Position numbers and translations under genes: made by a program. From an uncultured Eubacteriales bacterium (lineage in GTDB: Bacteria; Bacillota; Clostridia; Christensenellales; Aristaeellaceae): a stretch of DNA of 50,075 nucleotides. The stretch spans positions 1 to 50,075 of the forward strand of contig CADBCY010000020.1 in NCBI GenBank assembly GCA_902793325.1, written 5' to 3'. The stretch's first letter is position 1, and every line of letters begins with the position of its first letter. The notes beneath the pieces are model-generated. The model ran no database searches and had not been told where the DNA came from. It saw only the letters and a program-made list of their open reading frames with translations. Shown here piece after piece: positions 7,957-22,339 of the stretch.

Positions 7957-8436
7957 TTACCCGGTCGGGAACTCCTCGCGCCCGAACACCACCAGGTAGA
8001 CCGTCATGTCGTGCTCAAGCAGGGATTTCCCGATGGCGTCCACCGCGACGGACATCGCCTGATCCTTCGGATAGCCGTAGGCGCCGGCGGAGATCATGGG
8101 AAAGGCCACCGTCTCGCAGCCGTATTCCAGCGCCAGTGCCAGCGAATTGCGGTAGCACGAGGCGAGCAGCTCCCGTTCGCCATGCGTCCCGCCGCGCCAG
8201 ATCGGGCCCACCGTGTGGATGACGTATTTCGCGGGGAGCCGGTAGCCCTTCGTGATCTTCGCCGCCCCGGTCTCGCAGCCGCCGAGGGTGCGGCACTCCG
8301 CGAGCAACTCCGGCCCGGCCGCGCGGTGAATCGCGCCGTCGACGCCGCCCCCGCCCAGCAGCGAGCGGTTCGCCGCGTTGACGATGGCGTCGACATGCAT
8401 CTTCGTGATGTCGTTCCTTACGATTTCAAGTGGCAT
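7957..8436 (-). CDS. Macro-domain protein (ADP-ribose / O-acetyl-ADP-ribose hydrolase family)
   Basis: 159 residues, essentially one macro domain. [20 protein letters not shown] and [10 protein letters not shown] match the ADP-ribose pocket of the YmdB/MacroD class, and the second glycine-rich loop ISAGAYGYP is present. The family removes acetyl from O-acetyl-ADP-ribose or ADP-ribose from proteins. The start is the ATG after GGAGGGG at 8436; the longer open frame upstream is a shadow of the kinase gene. No partner ADP-ribosyltransferase or sirtuin is adjacent. The 193 bp to the next gene (7764-7956) show no clear promoter or terminator. Confidence 0.9.
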   Translation of the reverse strand: MPLEIVRNDITKMHVDAIVNAANRSLLGGGGVDGAIHRAAGPELLAECRTLGGCETGAAKITKGYRLPAKYVIHTVGPIWRGGTHGERELLASCYRNSLALALEYGCETVAFPMISAGAYGYPKDQAMSVAVDAIGKSLLEHDMTVYLVVFGREEFPTG

Positions 8437-8543
8437 GCGTATGCTCCCCTCCAAGTGCGCGCCGGGCTCGCCCGGGCGCTCGGTCCGTCCGCTCTGGGCA
8501 GCCCGGCGGGTCGCCGCCGCGCGGTCCCGCATTACACGCGGCG

Positions 8544-11054
<2,511 letters not shown>

Positions 11055-11157
11055 AGGCTGCTCCTTCGTCGGCTCCGCGGGCCGTGGGGATCGTCTCCCC
11101 GCGCCTGCGGGCGCGGGAACGGGCGTCCGGCCGCCTCCCGCGCTCTTGTCTGATTTG

Positions 11158-11187
11158 ATTATAACACAACGCGTTTCATATTGCCAT
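11158..11187 (-). promoter_or_regulatory. Promoter for the hybrid kinase
   Basis: On the minus strand TATAAT lies at 11163-11158, preceded 18 bp upstream by ATGGCA (11187-11182, 4 of 6 matches to TTGACA). It is about 100 bp upstream of the kinase start and divergent from the promoter at 11268. Confidence 0.55.
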
Positions 11188-11267
11188 AGGAAAAACGGCG
11201 GATTTGCCGCCCGGCGTAACAAAATGCGCGCGAACCGCCCTCCCGGACGCCCGCGCGGCAAGACCCG

Positions 11268-11296
11268 TGGACAAACGCCGCGGGATCCTGTATAAT
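11268..11296 (+). promoter_or_regulatory. Promoter for the fructosamine-kinase-like gene
   Basis: TGGACA (11268-11273) is separated by 17 bp from TATAAT (11291-11296). It is followed by a G+C-rich untranslated leader of about 120 nt in which I see no defined element. Confidence 0.7.
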
Positions 11297-11425
11297 AAGG
11301 CAAAACCCGCGGCCCCGACGGCGGCGGCCCGGGAAGCGCTCCCCGCACCGCGCGCTCGCGCCCGCAGGCCGACCGAAAGCGCCGTCCGCGGGGCGCGACC
11401 ACGATTCCGAAGGCAGGTGAACGAC

Positions 11426-12283
11426 ATGTACGCGCTGAACGACGCCCTTCGCGACGCCCTTGGCGCAGGGCTGCTCCGCTCCGATCCCGTCTCCGGCGGC
11501 GACATCAACGACGCCTTCCGGCTCGAGCTCACCGACGGCACGCGGGTCTTTATGAAGGCGAACCGCTCCGCCGGCCCCGGTCTCTTCCGCGCCGAGGCGG
11601 ACGGCCTGGAGGCGATCCGCGCGACCGGAGCCATCCGCGTGCCCCGGGTGATCGCCGCCGGAGAGGACGCGGCCATCGGCGCTTTCCTGCTGCTGGAGTG
11701 GGCGGAAAGCGCGACGCCGGCGCGCGGCTTCTGGGAGGACTTCGGGCGCGCGCTGGCGGCCATGCACGCCGCGCCCGGCTATGACCGCTTCGGCTGGGCC
11801 ACGGACAACGCCATCGGCATGAGCCCGCAGATCAACGCGCCGCGCGACCGTTGGACGGCGTTCTTCCGCGACTGCCGCCTCGCGCCGCAGTTCAGGCGCG
11901 CGGAGCGCTGGTTTGACGCCGCCGACCGCAAGCGCGCCGCGCGCCTGCTCGACCGCCTGGGGGACCTGCTCGTGGAGCCAGAGCGCCCTTCGCTGCTCCA
12001 CGGCGACCTGTGGTCGGGCAACTTCATCGCCGGAAACGACGGCCGCGCCTGGCTGATCGACCCGGCGGTGTACGCCGGCCATGCGGAGGCGGACCTCGCG
12101 ATGACGGAGCTGTTCGGCGGCTTCCATCCGCGCTTCTACGACGCCTACCGGGAGGTCCGCCCGCTGCAGCCGGGCTATCCGCAGCGCCGCGACCTGTACA
12201 ACCTCTACCACCTTCTGAACCACCTGAACCTGTTCGGCGGCGGCTACCTCGCTTCGGTGCAGCGCATCCTGCGGCGGTACTGA
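11426..12283 (+). CDS. Fructosamine/ketosamine-3-kinase family protein
   Basis: 285 residues, the usual length for the fructosamine-3-kinase family. The aminoglycoside-phosphotransferase-like fold is seen in the VFMKANR lysine strand, the catalytic loop LLHGDLWSGNF (H192, D194) and the metal-binding IDPAVYAGHAEADLAM. Family members phosphorylate ketosamine adducts on proteins or free amines so that they decompose (protein deglycation); bacterial substrates vary. The start is the ATG at 11426 after AAGGCAGG. It is transcribed alone from the promoter at 11268 and ends at the terminator at 12324. Confidence 0.9.
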   Translation: MYALNDALRDALGAGLLRSDPVSGGDINDAFRLELTDGTRVFMKANRSAGPGLFRAEADGLEAIRATGAIRVPRVIAAGEDAAIGAFLLLEWAESATPARGFWEDFGRALAAMHAAPGYDRFGWATDNAIGMSPQINAPRDRWTAFFRDCRLAPQFRRAERWFDAADRKRAARLLDRLGDLLVEPERPSLLHGDLWSGNFIAGNDGRAWLIDPAVYAGHAEADLAMTELFGGFHPRFYDAYREVRPLQPGYPQRRDLYNLYHLLNHLNLFGGGYLASVQRILRRY

Positions 12284-12323
12284 TCCGCGGCCGCGCAGCC
12301 CGGCGGATGCGTCGTCGACGCGC

Positions 12324-12347
12324 AAAAGGCGCCCTGCGGCGCCTTTT
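12324..12347. terminator. Bidirectional terminator
   Basis: A perfect stem, AAAAGGCGCC with GGCGCCTTTT, has a 4-nt loop and T/A runs on both sides. It lies between the convergent fructosamine-kinase-like gene (plus) and the M1-like gene (minus). Confidence 0.85.
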
Positions 12348-12387
12348 GCATGCGATTTTTGGCTGCGTTGCGCTCCGGCTGCGCCCC

Positions 12388-13899
12388 TCACTCGAACCAG
12401 TCGATGGTCTGGTTGACGTATTCGCCCACGTTGAACACCCAGTCGGTGAGGAAGGCCTCCCAGTCCCCGCCGGTGGCAGCGTCGAGGGCGGAGACGAAGT
12501 CCATCTCCGTCAGCGTCCGATCGGGCGAGCCCATGCGGGCGAACGCCGCCAGCCCCGCCAGCAGCCCGTCGCGCCCCATGGCCTCGCGCAGCTCGTGCAT
12601 CACCACCGCGCCGCGCGCGCGGATGATCGTATCGTAGGTTCGCCGGTCCATCAGCGCGGCGTCGCTGGTCACGCTCAGCCCGCCGGGCACGGTCATCTGC
12701 AGCTCGCTCACCCAGTCGCGGTTCACGGCCTTCAGGAAGGCGTCGCGGCCCTCGTCCTCCTCCAGCATCAGGTAGGACAGGTATTCGCACACGCTGTCGC
12801 TGAGCCAGGCGTCGGCGGAGGGCTCCGCGTAGGCCGCCATGCCGAAGATCTGCTGCGCGGCGGCGAAGCGCAGCACCTGCCCCAGCTCCGCCTCGCGGCC
12901 CGGCCCGAACAGCGCGGACGGCGCCCACACCGTCCCGGGGAAGACCATCGCGGACGGCGCGCAGTCGGACTGGACCACGTCCAGCGACCGCACGGGGTAT
13001 TCCCCGAACCACGCCTCGCAGAGGCTCACGGCCCGCGCGGCGGCCTTCGCCGCGGCGTCGCCCCGCGCGCCCGTCCACGCGGTGACCCTCACGCCGCCCT
13101 CCGAGGTCGCCTCCGACCTGCGCCAGCGCTTGCCGAAGCTCAGCGCGAATTCCCGCGCGCCCGCGGCCTCGATGCGCCACGTGCTCCGATGGCGCTCCGT
13201 GCCCACGAGCGTCTCCTCGCCGGTCGCGGCGGGCGCGTAGATCTCCGGCAGGGTCAGCGTCACGTCGAAGTCCGCCGCGTCGCAGTACAGCCAGCGGGTG
13301 AAGGTCAGCGGCCGCTTGACGACGAACTCGCGGTAGCGCGCGTCGTACACGCCCGGCGCGAAGTAGAACGCGGCGGCGCGGACGTCCGTATCCCCCGCCC
13401 CCTGGAAGGCGTTGCAGCGGGCCAGCAGCAGGTAATAGTCGAACTCGAACGCGCCCGACTCCCCCGGCCCGAGGTCGCAGGCCACGCGCAGGTACAGCTC
13501 GTCCTCGCCCTGGAAACCGTAGTCGGCGTCCGCGCCGTTGAAGCGCACGCCGCGAAGGTCCACGCCCGCGGGCGCGTAGCCCCCGGGGAACACCGCGGAG
13601 AATTCATCCGCCCCGGCCGCGAGCGCATCCTGCCTGCGGAACAGGTTGCCCGCGGCGTAGAACACCACCGCCTCCAGCCGCTCCGCGGAGGGATTCACAT
13701 AGACGAGGCGCTGCGAAATCTGCAGCGCCTGTTCGTCTTCCAGGTATTCAATTTTGATCTCCTGGCGGTGCCGCGGCTGGGTCGCCGGGGCTTCCTCGGC
13801 CAGGGCGAGCGCGCCGATCAGCGCGCTGACCACCGCGCCGCCCGCCAGCAGCGCCACCAGTACGATCGCGACGACGCGCATGACCTTCCTGTTCTTCAT
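12388..13899 (-). CDS. Exported M1-peptidase-like protein lacking the zinc-binding motif
   Basis: 503 residues. The N-terminal hydrophobic segment (~7-34) is a signal peptide or anchor. A beta-rich domain (~45-260) is followed by a helical domain resembling the gluzincin (M1) catalytic domain. At the position of HEXXH-QWFG the protein reads FAAAQQIFG (345-353), and the third ligand context WLNEGF reads WLSDSV (365-370), so both histidines, the catalytic Glu and the Glu ligand are lost or changed. It is therefore probably not an active M1 metalloprotease. It may bind peptides or act as a scaffold. Ten bp separate it from the signal peptidase gene upstream, so it belongs to the DUF951-lepB-lepB operon. 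The start is ATG behind GAGGAG. Confidence 0.8.
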   Translation of the reverse strand: MKNRKVMRVVAIVLVALLAGGAVVSALIGALALAEEAPATQPRHRQEIKIEYLEDEQALQISQRLVYVNPSAERLEAVVFYAAGNLFRRQDALAAGADEFSAVFPGGYAPAGVDLRGVRFNGADADYGFQGEDELYLRVACDLGPGESGAFEFDYYLLLARCNAFQGAGDTDVRAAAFYFAPGVYDARYREFVVKRPLTFTRWLYCDAADFDVTLTLPEIYAPAATGEETLVGTERHRSTWRIEAAGAREFALSFGKRWRRSEATSEGGVRVTAWTGARGDAAAKAAARAVSLCEAWFGEYPVRSLDVVQSDCAPSAMVFPGTVWAPSALFGPGREAELGQVLRFAAAQQIFGMAAYAEPSADAWLSDSVCEYLSYLMLEEDEGRDAFLKAVNRDWVSELQMTVPGGLSVTSDAALMDRRTYDTIIRARGAVVMHELREAMGRDGLLAGLAAFARMGSPDRTLTEMDFVSALDAATGGDWEAFLTDWVFNVGEYVNQTIDWFE

Positions 13900-13909
13900 C
13901 GGCTCCTCC

Positions 13910-14650
13910 TCACTCCACGGTCCGGATCTCGCTCAGCGGCCAGATCACCTGGCGCACGCGGCCCACGATCATCTTCCTGCCGATGGGGCCCACGTCCGAG
14001 GAGGTATCGCCGTCATTCCAGTCGCGGGAATCGTGGCTGTTGTAGCGGTTGTCGCCCACCACGAAGTACTCGTCCTCGCCCAGCACGTAGGCCTCGTAGT
14101 CGTCGGGGCTGCCGTAGGGATAGTAGGCGGCGTAGCGCTCGTCCAGCGCGACGTCCTCGCCGGTGTCGGCGGCGATCACGTGCGTGACGCCGTTCTCGCG
14201 GTACACGGTGTCGCCGGGAATCGCTACGCAGCGCTTCACGAAGAAGGTGTGCCCGCGGTTCGGGTAGTGGCAGATGACCACGATGTTGCGCTCCACGTCG
14301 CCGTACTTGGTATCCGGCACCCATACGAACAGCCGCTCGCCGTCGGCCAGCGTGGTGTCCATGGAGTGGCCGTCCACGCGGATGATGCGGAAGAAGAAGG
14401 TCTGGATGAAGAACACGATCACCAGCGCGAAGGCCAGCGCCACGATCCACTCCTTGATCTCCTGCTTCACGGTCTTCTTCGGCTTGTCCTTCTTCCGGCC
14501 GAACAGAAGCTGCGCGATGGTCTTGTCCTCCGGCGCGTCCTGCGCCTGCACGTCCTGCGCCTGCTCCTGCGCTTCCTGCGCGCGTTCGGCCTGCTCCGCC
14601 GCGGCCTTCACTTCCCCGGCGTTGTTCTCCCTGTTGTCAAACTGATCCAT
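13910..14650 (-). CDS. lepB: Signal peptidase I (long form)
   Basis: 246 residues. A charged, Gln/Ala/Glu-rich cytoplasmic N-terminus (1-65) precedes one transmembrane helix (~66-89) and the S26 catalytic domain. The Ser/Lys dyad is S96 in VDGHSMDTTL and K139 in FFVKRCVAIPGD; the box VVGDNRYNSHDSRDW is intact. It cleaves signal peptides of exported preproteins at the outer membrane face. The start is ATG after GAGGAG, 56 bp after the second signal peptidase gene. The long acidic-Gln extension is unusual for the family and of unknown role. Confidence 0.93.
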   Translation of the reverse strand: MDQFDNRENNAGEVKAAAEQAERAQEAQEQAQDVQAQDAPEDKTIAQLLFGRKKDKPKKTVKQEIKEWIVALAFALVIVFFIQTFFFRIIRVDGHSMDTTLADGERLFVWVPDTKYGDVERNIVVICHYPNRGHTFFVKRCVAIPGDTVYRENGVTHVIAADTGEDVALDERYAAYYPYGSPDDYEAYVLGEDEYFVVGDNRYNSHDSRDWNDGDTSSDVGPIGRKMIVGRVRQVIWPLSEIRTVE

Positions 14651-14706
14651 GCCCGGTCTACTCCTCGCTCGCGGCGGCGCCGCGGAATATGGTTTGCTGC
14701 ATTCGG

Positions 14707-15219
14707 TCAATCCACCGGACCCAGCCGGTCCAGGGGCCAGAGCACCCAGCGCACCCGGCCCAGGAAATCGGAGGCGGACAGCGTGCCCATGTCGGGCATG
14801 CGGCTGTCGTAGCTCTCGGCGCGGTTGTCCCCCAGCACGAGGTACTCGTCCTCGCCCAGCTCGACGTCGTAATCCCCGGAGGGTCCGGACACGTAGGGCT
14901 CGGACAGCGGCGCGCTGTTCACGTACAGCGTCCCTCCGCGCAACGCCACGCGCTCGCCCGGCAGGCCGATCACGCGCTTGACGTAGCGGTCCGCCCTCGC
15001 GGGAAACCGGCACTCCACCACGTCGCCCCGCGCAGGGCCGCCGCGGAGGTAGTCCCAGCGCGTGGCCAGCGCCACGTCGCCGCTTCGCAGCGTGTCCTCC
15101 ATGGAGACGCCCGTGATGCGCGTGAGCCCGAAGCCCCAGCGGCGGACGCACAGCCCGGCGGTCATCGCGAAGGCCAGCAGCAGCGCCAGGGCCAGGGTCC
15201 GGCCCAGCCAGCGCCTCAA
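14707..15219 (-). CDS. lepB: Signal peptidase I (short form)
   Basis: 170 residues. One transmembrane helix (~7-24) is followed by the S26 domain with S39 in ITGVSMEDTL and K81 in RYVKRVIGLPGE, and the box VLGDNRAESYDSR. It is a minimal type I signal peptidase. The start is a TTG whose last two bases overlap the stop of the DUF951 gene (TTGA), with GGAGG 7 nt upstream, indicating translational coupling. Having two signal peptidases in tandem suggests division of labour between substrates. Confidence 0.9.
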   Translation of the reverse strand: MRRWLGRTLALALLLAFAMTAGLCVRRWGFGLTRITGVSMEDTLRSGDVALATRWDYLRGGPARGDVVECRFPARADRYVKRVIGLPGERVALRGGTLYVNSAPLSEPYVSGPSGDYDVELGEDEYLVLGDNRAESYDSRMPDMGTLSASDFLGRVRWVLWPLDRLGPVD

Positions 15220-15413
15220 GCGTCGGCCTCCGCCGCGCTCTCCACCAGCTTCTTCACCCGCTTTTCAAACACCGGGCGCTCCAGCATGACGACGCGCCGG
15301 CACTTTTCACAGCGCATCTTGATGTCCGCGCCGACAAAGGTAATCCGCCACAGATCGTTCCCGCAGGGGTGCGCCTTGCGCATCTTCACGAGATCGCCCA
15401 CGTTCAGAAGCAT
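15216..15413 (-). CDS. DUF951 family protein
   Basis: 65 residues. GDLVKMRKAHPCGNDLW, VGADIKMRCEKCRRVVML match DUF951, a small basic, cysteine-containing Bacillota family whose role is unknown; CEKC may bind zinc. The ATG at 15413 is preferred because GGAGG lies 8 nt upstream; the in-frame ATG at 15428 has no ribosome-binding site. It overlaps the downstream signal peptidase gene by 4 nt. A TATAAT at 15437-15432 (minus) is close upstream but its -35 is poor. Confidence 0.9.
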   Translation of the reverse strand: MLLNVGDLVKMRKAHPCGNDLWRITFVGADIKMRCEKCRRVVMLERPVFEKRVKKLVESAAEADA

Positions 15414-15474
15414 CTCTCCGACCTCCATGCCATTATAGGCTTTCAATATTGACTCTGTATGAACATTGGATAAA

Positions 15475-16725
15475 TCATTCGTCCAGCGCCACGGCGTAGT
15501 ACCACGTCCGCCCGCGCACATCGCTCACTGCGGCCATCAGTTGCCCGTCGTAGACCGGGGCGGCCAGCTCCTCCCGGAGCTCCGGCGCGCGCCGGGTGCG
15601 CAGCGTCTCGTCCATCACGTGGTAGCCGTCCTCCCGCAGGTAGCCCAGGGACCAGCCGTCCACCGCGTCCAGCGGGCCCGCGCCCTCGGGAAGGCCCTCC
15701 GTATCCGCCTCGAACGCCTCCAGCGACGCGTGGTAAAAGCCCACCCCCGCGCGCACGCTCACCCGGCAGGCCGGGGCGTCCTCCGCCGGCGCGTCGAACT
15801 CCAGCGCGTAGCCGCAGCCGGCCAGCCGGCGCCTCGCGATGTTCAGCGACAGCGCGCACCGCTCGACGCCCAGGAACCGCCGACCGTTGCGCCGCGCGGC
15901 CTCCAGCGTGGTGGCGCTGCCCGCGAAGGGATCCAGCACCCACTCGCCCTCGCGCGAAGCGCAGCGCACGATGCGCTCCAGCAGCGCCAGCGGCTTCTGG
16001 TTGTCGTAGCCGGTGCGCTCGGGGTCCTTCTGCTGCAGGTGGTTCAGGTCCGCCCACACGTCCGTGGGCGCCACGGGATCGTCGTCGTAATAGGTGTACA
16101 CCTTCCCGTTGGCCCGTATGGAGCGGTACACGCGCCCGTCCGGGTCCACGTGCCGCCGCATGTGGTTGCTGCGCGGCTGCTTCGGCACGCTCATCACGGC
16201 GTCGATGTTGAAGTCGTATTCCTGCGACCTGGCGTAGAACAGGATCACGTCGTGCTTGCGGCTGAAGTGGCGCACGCTGCGCCCGCCGCTCTGGTACACC
16301 CAGATGATCTCGTTGAGGAAGTTGCGCTCGCCGAACAGCTCGTCCATCAGCAGGCGCACGTGGGCGTCGGCGCGGTAGTCCACGTGCACGAAGATCATGC
16401 CGTCCTCCCGCAGGAGCCTCCGGCACAGCGTGAGCACCGCGCGCAGCAGCGACAGGTACTCCTCCCGGTCCCTGAGATCGCGGTAGCTCGGCACGGCGAA
16501 GTTCGCCCGGCTGCCGCGCCAGCCCTCCGCGCCGACGCGAAGGCGCATGAAGAAGCGGTCGCCGGTCATGAAGGGCGGGTCCATGTAGATGAGCTTGACC
16601 CTGCCCTCGAACTCGGGCAGCAGGCCCTCCAGGCGCGAAACGGCGTCGCCCAGCAACAGCCGCCCGCTGATCTCCCGGTTCGACGGGTGAATCTCCCGCG
16701 TCACATGCACCGGCCTCGCCGTCAT
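15475..16725 (-). CDS. Orphan beta-class DNA (adenine) methyltransferase
   Basis: 416 residues. Motif IV DPPF (49-52) precedes the AdoMet motif I DPFAGSATT (265-273), the beta-class order seen in type III Mod and M.HinfI-like enzymes. The target-recognition region lies between them. After the catalytic core a ~100-residue C-terminal extension (from ~315) has no motif that I recognise. No restriction endonuclease or specificity subunit is adjacent, so it is an orphan enzyme, perhaps regulatory. The ATG at 16725 follows GAAGGAG at good spacing; a GTG three codons upstream overlaps that site and is less likely. The target sequence is not predictable. Confidence 0.88.
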   Translation of the reverse strand: MTARPVHVTREIHPSNREISGRLLLGDAVSRLEGLLPEFEGRVKLIYMDPPFMTGDRFFMRLRVGAEGWRGSRANFAVPSYRDLRDREEYLSLLRAVLTLCRRLLREDGMIFVHVDYRADAHVRLLMDELFGERNFLNEIIWVYQSGGRSVRHFSRKHDVILFYARSQEYDFNIDAVMSVPKQPRSNHMRRHVDPDGRVYRSIRANGKVYTYYDDDPVAPTDVWADLNHLQQKDPERTGYDNQKPLALLERIVRCASREGEWVLDPFAGSATTLEAARRNGRRFLGVERCALSLNIARRRLAGCGYALEFDAPAEDAPACRVSVRAGVGFYHASLEAFEADTEGLPEGAGPLDAVDGWSLGYLREDGYHVMDETLRTRRAPELREELAAPVYDGQLMAAVSDVRGRTWYYAVALDE

Positions 16726-16816
16726 GCCGCTCACTCCTTCGACTTCGTCCGTGGTTGGAACCCATGCGCAGGCCCGCCGGTCGGCGAACCGCTCTCTCCA
16801 TGATTATCACCCAATT

Positions 16817-16845
16817 ATTATACCATCATTTCGTGACGAGCACAA
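16817..16845 (-). promoter_or_regulatory. Promoter for the DNA methyltransferase
   Basis: On the minus strand TTGTGC (16845-16840) is separated by 17 bp from a perfect TATAAT (16822-16817). Confidence 0.6.
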
Positions 16846-16909
16846 GGCTGGGATTTGACTTCCGGGCAAAAACGCTCACCGCCCCTCGGGGCGGGCGGGG
16901 CGCATTATC

Positions 16910-16921
16910 GAACATCAGTTT
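16910..16921 (+). promoter_or_regulatory. LexA (SOS) box-like site upstream of uvrB
   Basis: GAACATCAGTTT fits the Gram-positive LexA half-site pattern GAAC-N4-GTTY. It lies about 20 bp upstream of the uvrB -35 region. One flank (C before GAAC) also fits the longer Bacillus consensus, but the central RNRY part does not. Confidence 0.45.
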
Positions 16922-16941
16922 AAGTCTTTCCGCAGGCGGTT

Positions 16942-16968
16942 TTCAAGGCGTTCCAAAGGTGTTATAAT
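16942..16968 (+). promoter_or_regulatory. Promoter of the uvrB repair operon
   Basis: An extended -10 element, TGTTATAAT (TATAAT at 16963-16968), with only a weak -35 about 16 bp upstream. It is 30 bp before the uvrB start. Confidence 0.6.
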
Positions 16969-16997
16969 GATGAGGACATCATCACCGGGAGGCCGCC

Positions 16998-19019
16998 ATG
17001 TACAAGCTCCATTCGGAATACGCGCCGACGGGCGACCAGCCCCAGGCCATCGCCAGGCTGAGCGAGGGCCTGGCGAAGGGCATGCGCCACCAGGTGCTGC
17101 TGGGCGTCACCGGCTCCGGCAAGACCTTCACCATGGCCAACATCATCAAAAACGCGGGTCGGCCGGCGCTCGTCATCGCCCACAACAAGACCCTCGCCGC
17201 CCAGCTCGCCGCCGAGTTCCGGGAGTTCTTCCCGGAAAACGCCGTGGGCTACTTCGTGTCCTACTACGACTACTACCAGCCGGAGGCCTACATCCCTTCC
17301 TCCGACACCTACATCGAGAAGGACGCCTCCATCAACGACGAGATCGACCGCATGCGCCACAGCGCCACCGCCTGGCTCTCGGAGCGGCGGGACGTGGTCA
17401 TCGTGGCCTCGGTCAGTTGCATCTACGGCCTGGGCAGCCCGGAGGAGTACGAGGATCTGTCCGTGTCCCTGCGGGAGGGGCAGGAGATCGACCGCGACGA
17501 GCTGCTCCGGCGGCTGGTGGAGATCCAGTTCACCCGCAACGACTTCGAGCCGGAGCGCGGCACGTTCCGCGTGCGGGGCGAGGTCATCGAAATCGTGCCC
17601 GCGGCGTCGGAAAAGCGCGGCGTGCGCGTGGAGCTGTTCGGGGACGAGATCGAGCGCATCAGCGAGGTGGACATGGTCACCGGCAAGGTGCTGCGGCTCA
17701 TGAACCACGTGATGATCTTCCCCGCCTCCCACTACGCCACCAGCAAGGACAAGCTGGACCGCTGCATCGTGGAGATCGAGCGCGACCTGGAGCTGCGGCT
17801 GAAGGACCTGCGCGCGGCCGACCGCCTGCTGGAGGCCCAGCGGCTGGAGCAGCGCGTGCACTACGACATCGAGATGATGCGGGAGATCGGCTACTGCAAC
17901 GGCATCGAAAACTACTCCCGCTACTTCGACGGCCGTCAGCCCGGCGAGGCCCCCTTCACGCTGCTGGACTACTTCCCGAAGGACTTCCTGGTGTTCATCG
18001 ACGAGGCGCACGTGACCGTGCCCCAAATCCGCGCCATGTACAACGGCGACTTCGCCCGCAAGCGCACGCTGGTGGACTACGGCTTCCGCCTGCCCGCCGC
18101 CTACGACAACCGGCCGCTCAAGTTCCACGAGTTCGAGCAGCGCGCCGGCCAGACCATCTACGTGTCCGCCACCCCCGGCCCCTACGAGCTTTCGCACGCG
18201 GAGCAGGTGGTGGAGCAGATCATCCGCCCCACGGGCCTCATCGACCCGGAGATCGTGGTGCGCCCCGCCACCGGGCAGGTGGACGACCTGCTGGGCGAGA
18301 TCCACAAGGTCACCGATGGCGGCGGGCGCGTGCTCGTCACCACGCTGACCAAGCGCATGGCGGAGAGCCTGACGCAGTACCTGAAGGAGATGGACGTGCG
18401 GGTGGAATACCTGCACTCGGACATCGAGACGCTGGAGCGCATCAAGCTGATCCGCGGGCTGCGGTCCGGCGAGTTCGACGTGCTGGTGGGCATCAACCTG
18501 CTGCGCGAGGGCCTGGACATGCCGGAGGTCAGCCTCGTGTGCATACTGGACGCCGACAAGGAGGGCTTCCTGCGCAGCGAGACTTCGCTCATACAGACCA
18601 TCGGCCGCGCCGCCCGCAACGTGGACGGCCGGGTAATCATGTACGCCGACGAGATCACCGACTCCATGGCTCGCGCCATCGCCGAAACCAACCGCCGCCG
18701 GGAGATCCAGCAGGCGTACAACGAGGAACACCACATCCAGCCGCAGACCATCCGCAGCGCCATCCGCGAGCTGATGGAGGTCACCCGCGCGCCCGACGAC
18801 TCCGCCGACCAGGGCATGGACGAGGAGGAGAAGCGCATGGCCATCGAGCGCATCGAGGAACTGATGCTCCAGGCCGCGAACAACCTCGACTTCGAGAAGG
18901 CCGCCCGCTACCGCGACCAGATGCTGGCGCTGAAGGGCGAAAAGGTCATGGCCAGTGCCGAGCAGTCCCGCCAGCGGCGGCGCAGGCGCGAAAAGACCAC
19001 CCACCGCAACCCGGGCTGA
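16998..19019 (+). CDS. uvrB: Excinuclease ABC subunit B
   Basis: 673 residues, the normal length. The Walker A motif [15 protein letters not shown] lies near the N-terminus, then the beta-hairpin region [16 protein letters not shown], helicase motifs DEAHVTVPQ and QTIGRAARN, and a C-terminal UVR/UvrC-binding coiled coil ([20 protein letters not shown]). It verifies DNA damage delivered by UvrA and loads UvrC. ATG follows GGGAGG. First gene of the repair operon, 101 bp upstream of the TfoX-N gene. Confidence 0.98.
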   Translation: MYKLHSEYAPTGDQPQAIARLSEGLAKGMRHQVLLGVTGSGKTFTMANIIKNAGRPALVIAHNKTLAAQLAAEFREFFPENAVGYFVSYYDYYQPEAYIPSSDTYIEKDASINDEIDRMRHSATAWLSERRDVVIVASVSCIYGLGSPEEYEDLSVSLREGQEIDRDELLRRLVEIQFTRNDFEPERGTFRVRGEVIEIVPAASEKRGVRVELFGDEIERISEVDMVTGKVLRLMNHVMIFPASHYATSKDKLDRCIVEIERDLELRLKDLRAADRLLEAQRLEQRVHYDIEMMREIGYCNGIENYSRYFDGRQPGEAPFTLLDYFPKDFLVFIDEAHVTVPQIRAMYNGDFARKRTLVDYGFRLPAAYDNRPLKFHEFEQRAGQTIYVSATPGPYELSHAEQVVEQIIRPTGLIDPEIVVRPATGQVDDLLGEIHKVTDGGGRVLVTTLTKRMAESLTQYLKEMDVRVEYLHSDIETLERIKLIRGLRSGEFDVLVGINLLREGLDMPEVSLVCILDADKEGFLRSETSLIQTIGRAARNVDGRVIMYADEITDSMARAIAETNRRREIQQAYNEEHHIQPQTIRSAIRELMEVTRAPDDSADQGMDEEEKRMAIERIEELMLQAANNLDFEKAARYRDQMLALKGEKVMASAEQSRQRRRRREKTTHRNPG

Positions 19020-19120
19020 CGGCCCATAAGAAGACGCGCCGGGCCGCGAACGCCCGATGGATCTGCCGACGCTCCGGCCGCTGTAACCCGTCCCCAACAA
19101 CGACGCAGGGAGGAACCGAT

Positions 19121-19435
19121 ATGGCTACGACCCGGGAATTCCACGATTACGTGCTGGAACAGCTCCGCCGCGCGGGCGAGGTCACCACGCGGCGCATGAT
19201 GGGCGAGTACCTCGTCTACTACCGCGGCAAGCTGGTGGGCGACATCTGCGACAACTGCCTGTACCTGAAGCAGACGCCCGCCTCCTGCCGCCTGCTCCCC
19301 GACGCGGAGAAGGGCTACCCCTACGAGGGCTCAAAGACGCTGATGCTGATGGTGGACCGCTTCGAGGACGCCGAGCTGATGGCCGCGATCCTCGAGGGCA
19401 TGTACGCCGAGCTCCCCGCCCGGGCGATGCGCTGA
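19121..19435 (+). CDS. TfoX N-terminal domain protein
   Basis: 104 residues that consist only of the TfoX/Sxy N-terminal domain ([30 protein letters not shown] is the typical core). Full-length TfoX regulates competence in gammaproteobacteria, but this single-domain form is widespread in Clostridia with no established role. ATG is preceded by GGGAGG. It is inserted between uvrB and uvrA in the same direction, so it is presumably co-expressed with excision repair. Confidence 0.85.
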   Translation: MATTREFHDYVLEQLRRAGEVTTRRMMGEYLVYYRGKLVGDICDNCLYLKQTPASCRLLPDAEKGYPYEGSKTLMLMVDRFEDAELMAAILEGMYAELPARAMR

Positions 19436-19473
19436 GCCCGACCCTCCCCGACCCTATATTCGAGGTAAACCGT

Positions 19474-22335
<2,862 letters not shown>

Positions 22336-22339
22336 ACGC

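Noticed and set aside
7957-8436. A toxin-type (DarT-DarG) system based on the macro domain.
   Set aside because: No DarT-like ADP-ribosyltransferase lies next to it, and the protein lacks the extra C-terminal domain of DarG; it is a stand-alone macro domain.
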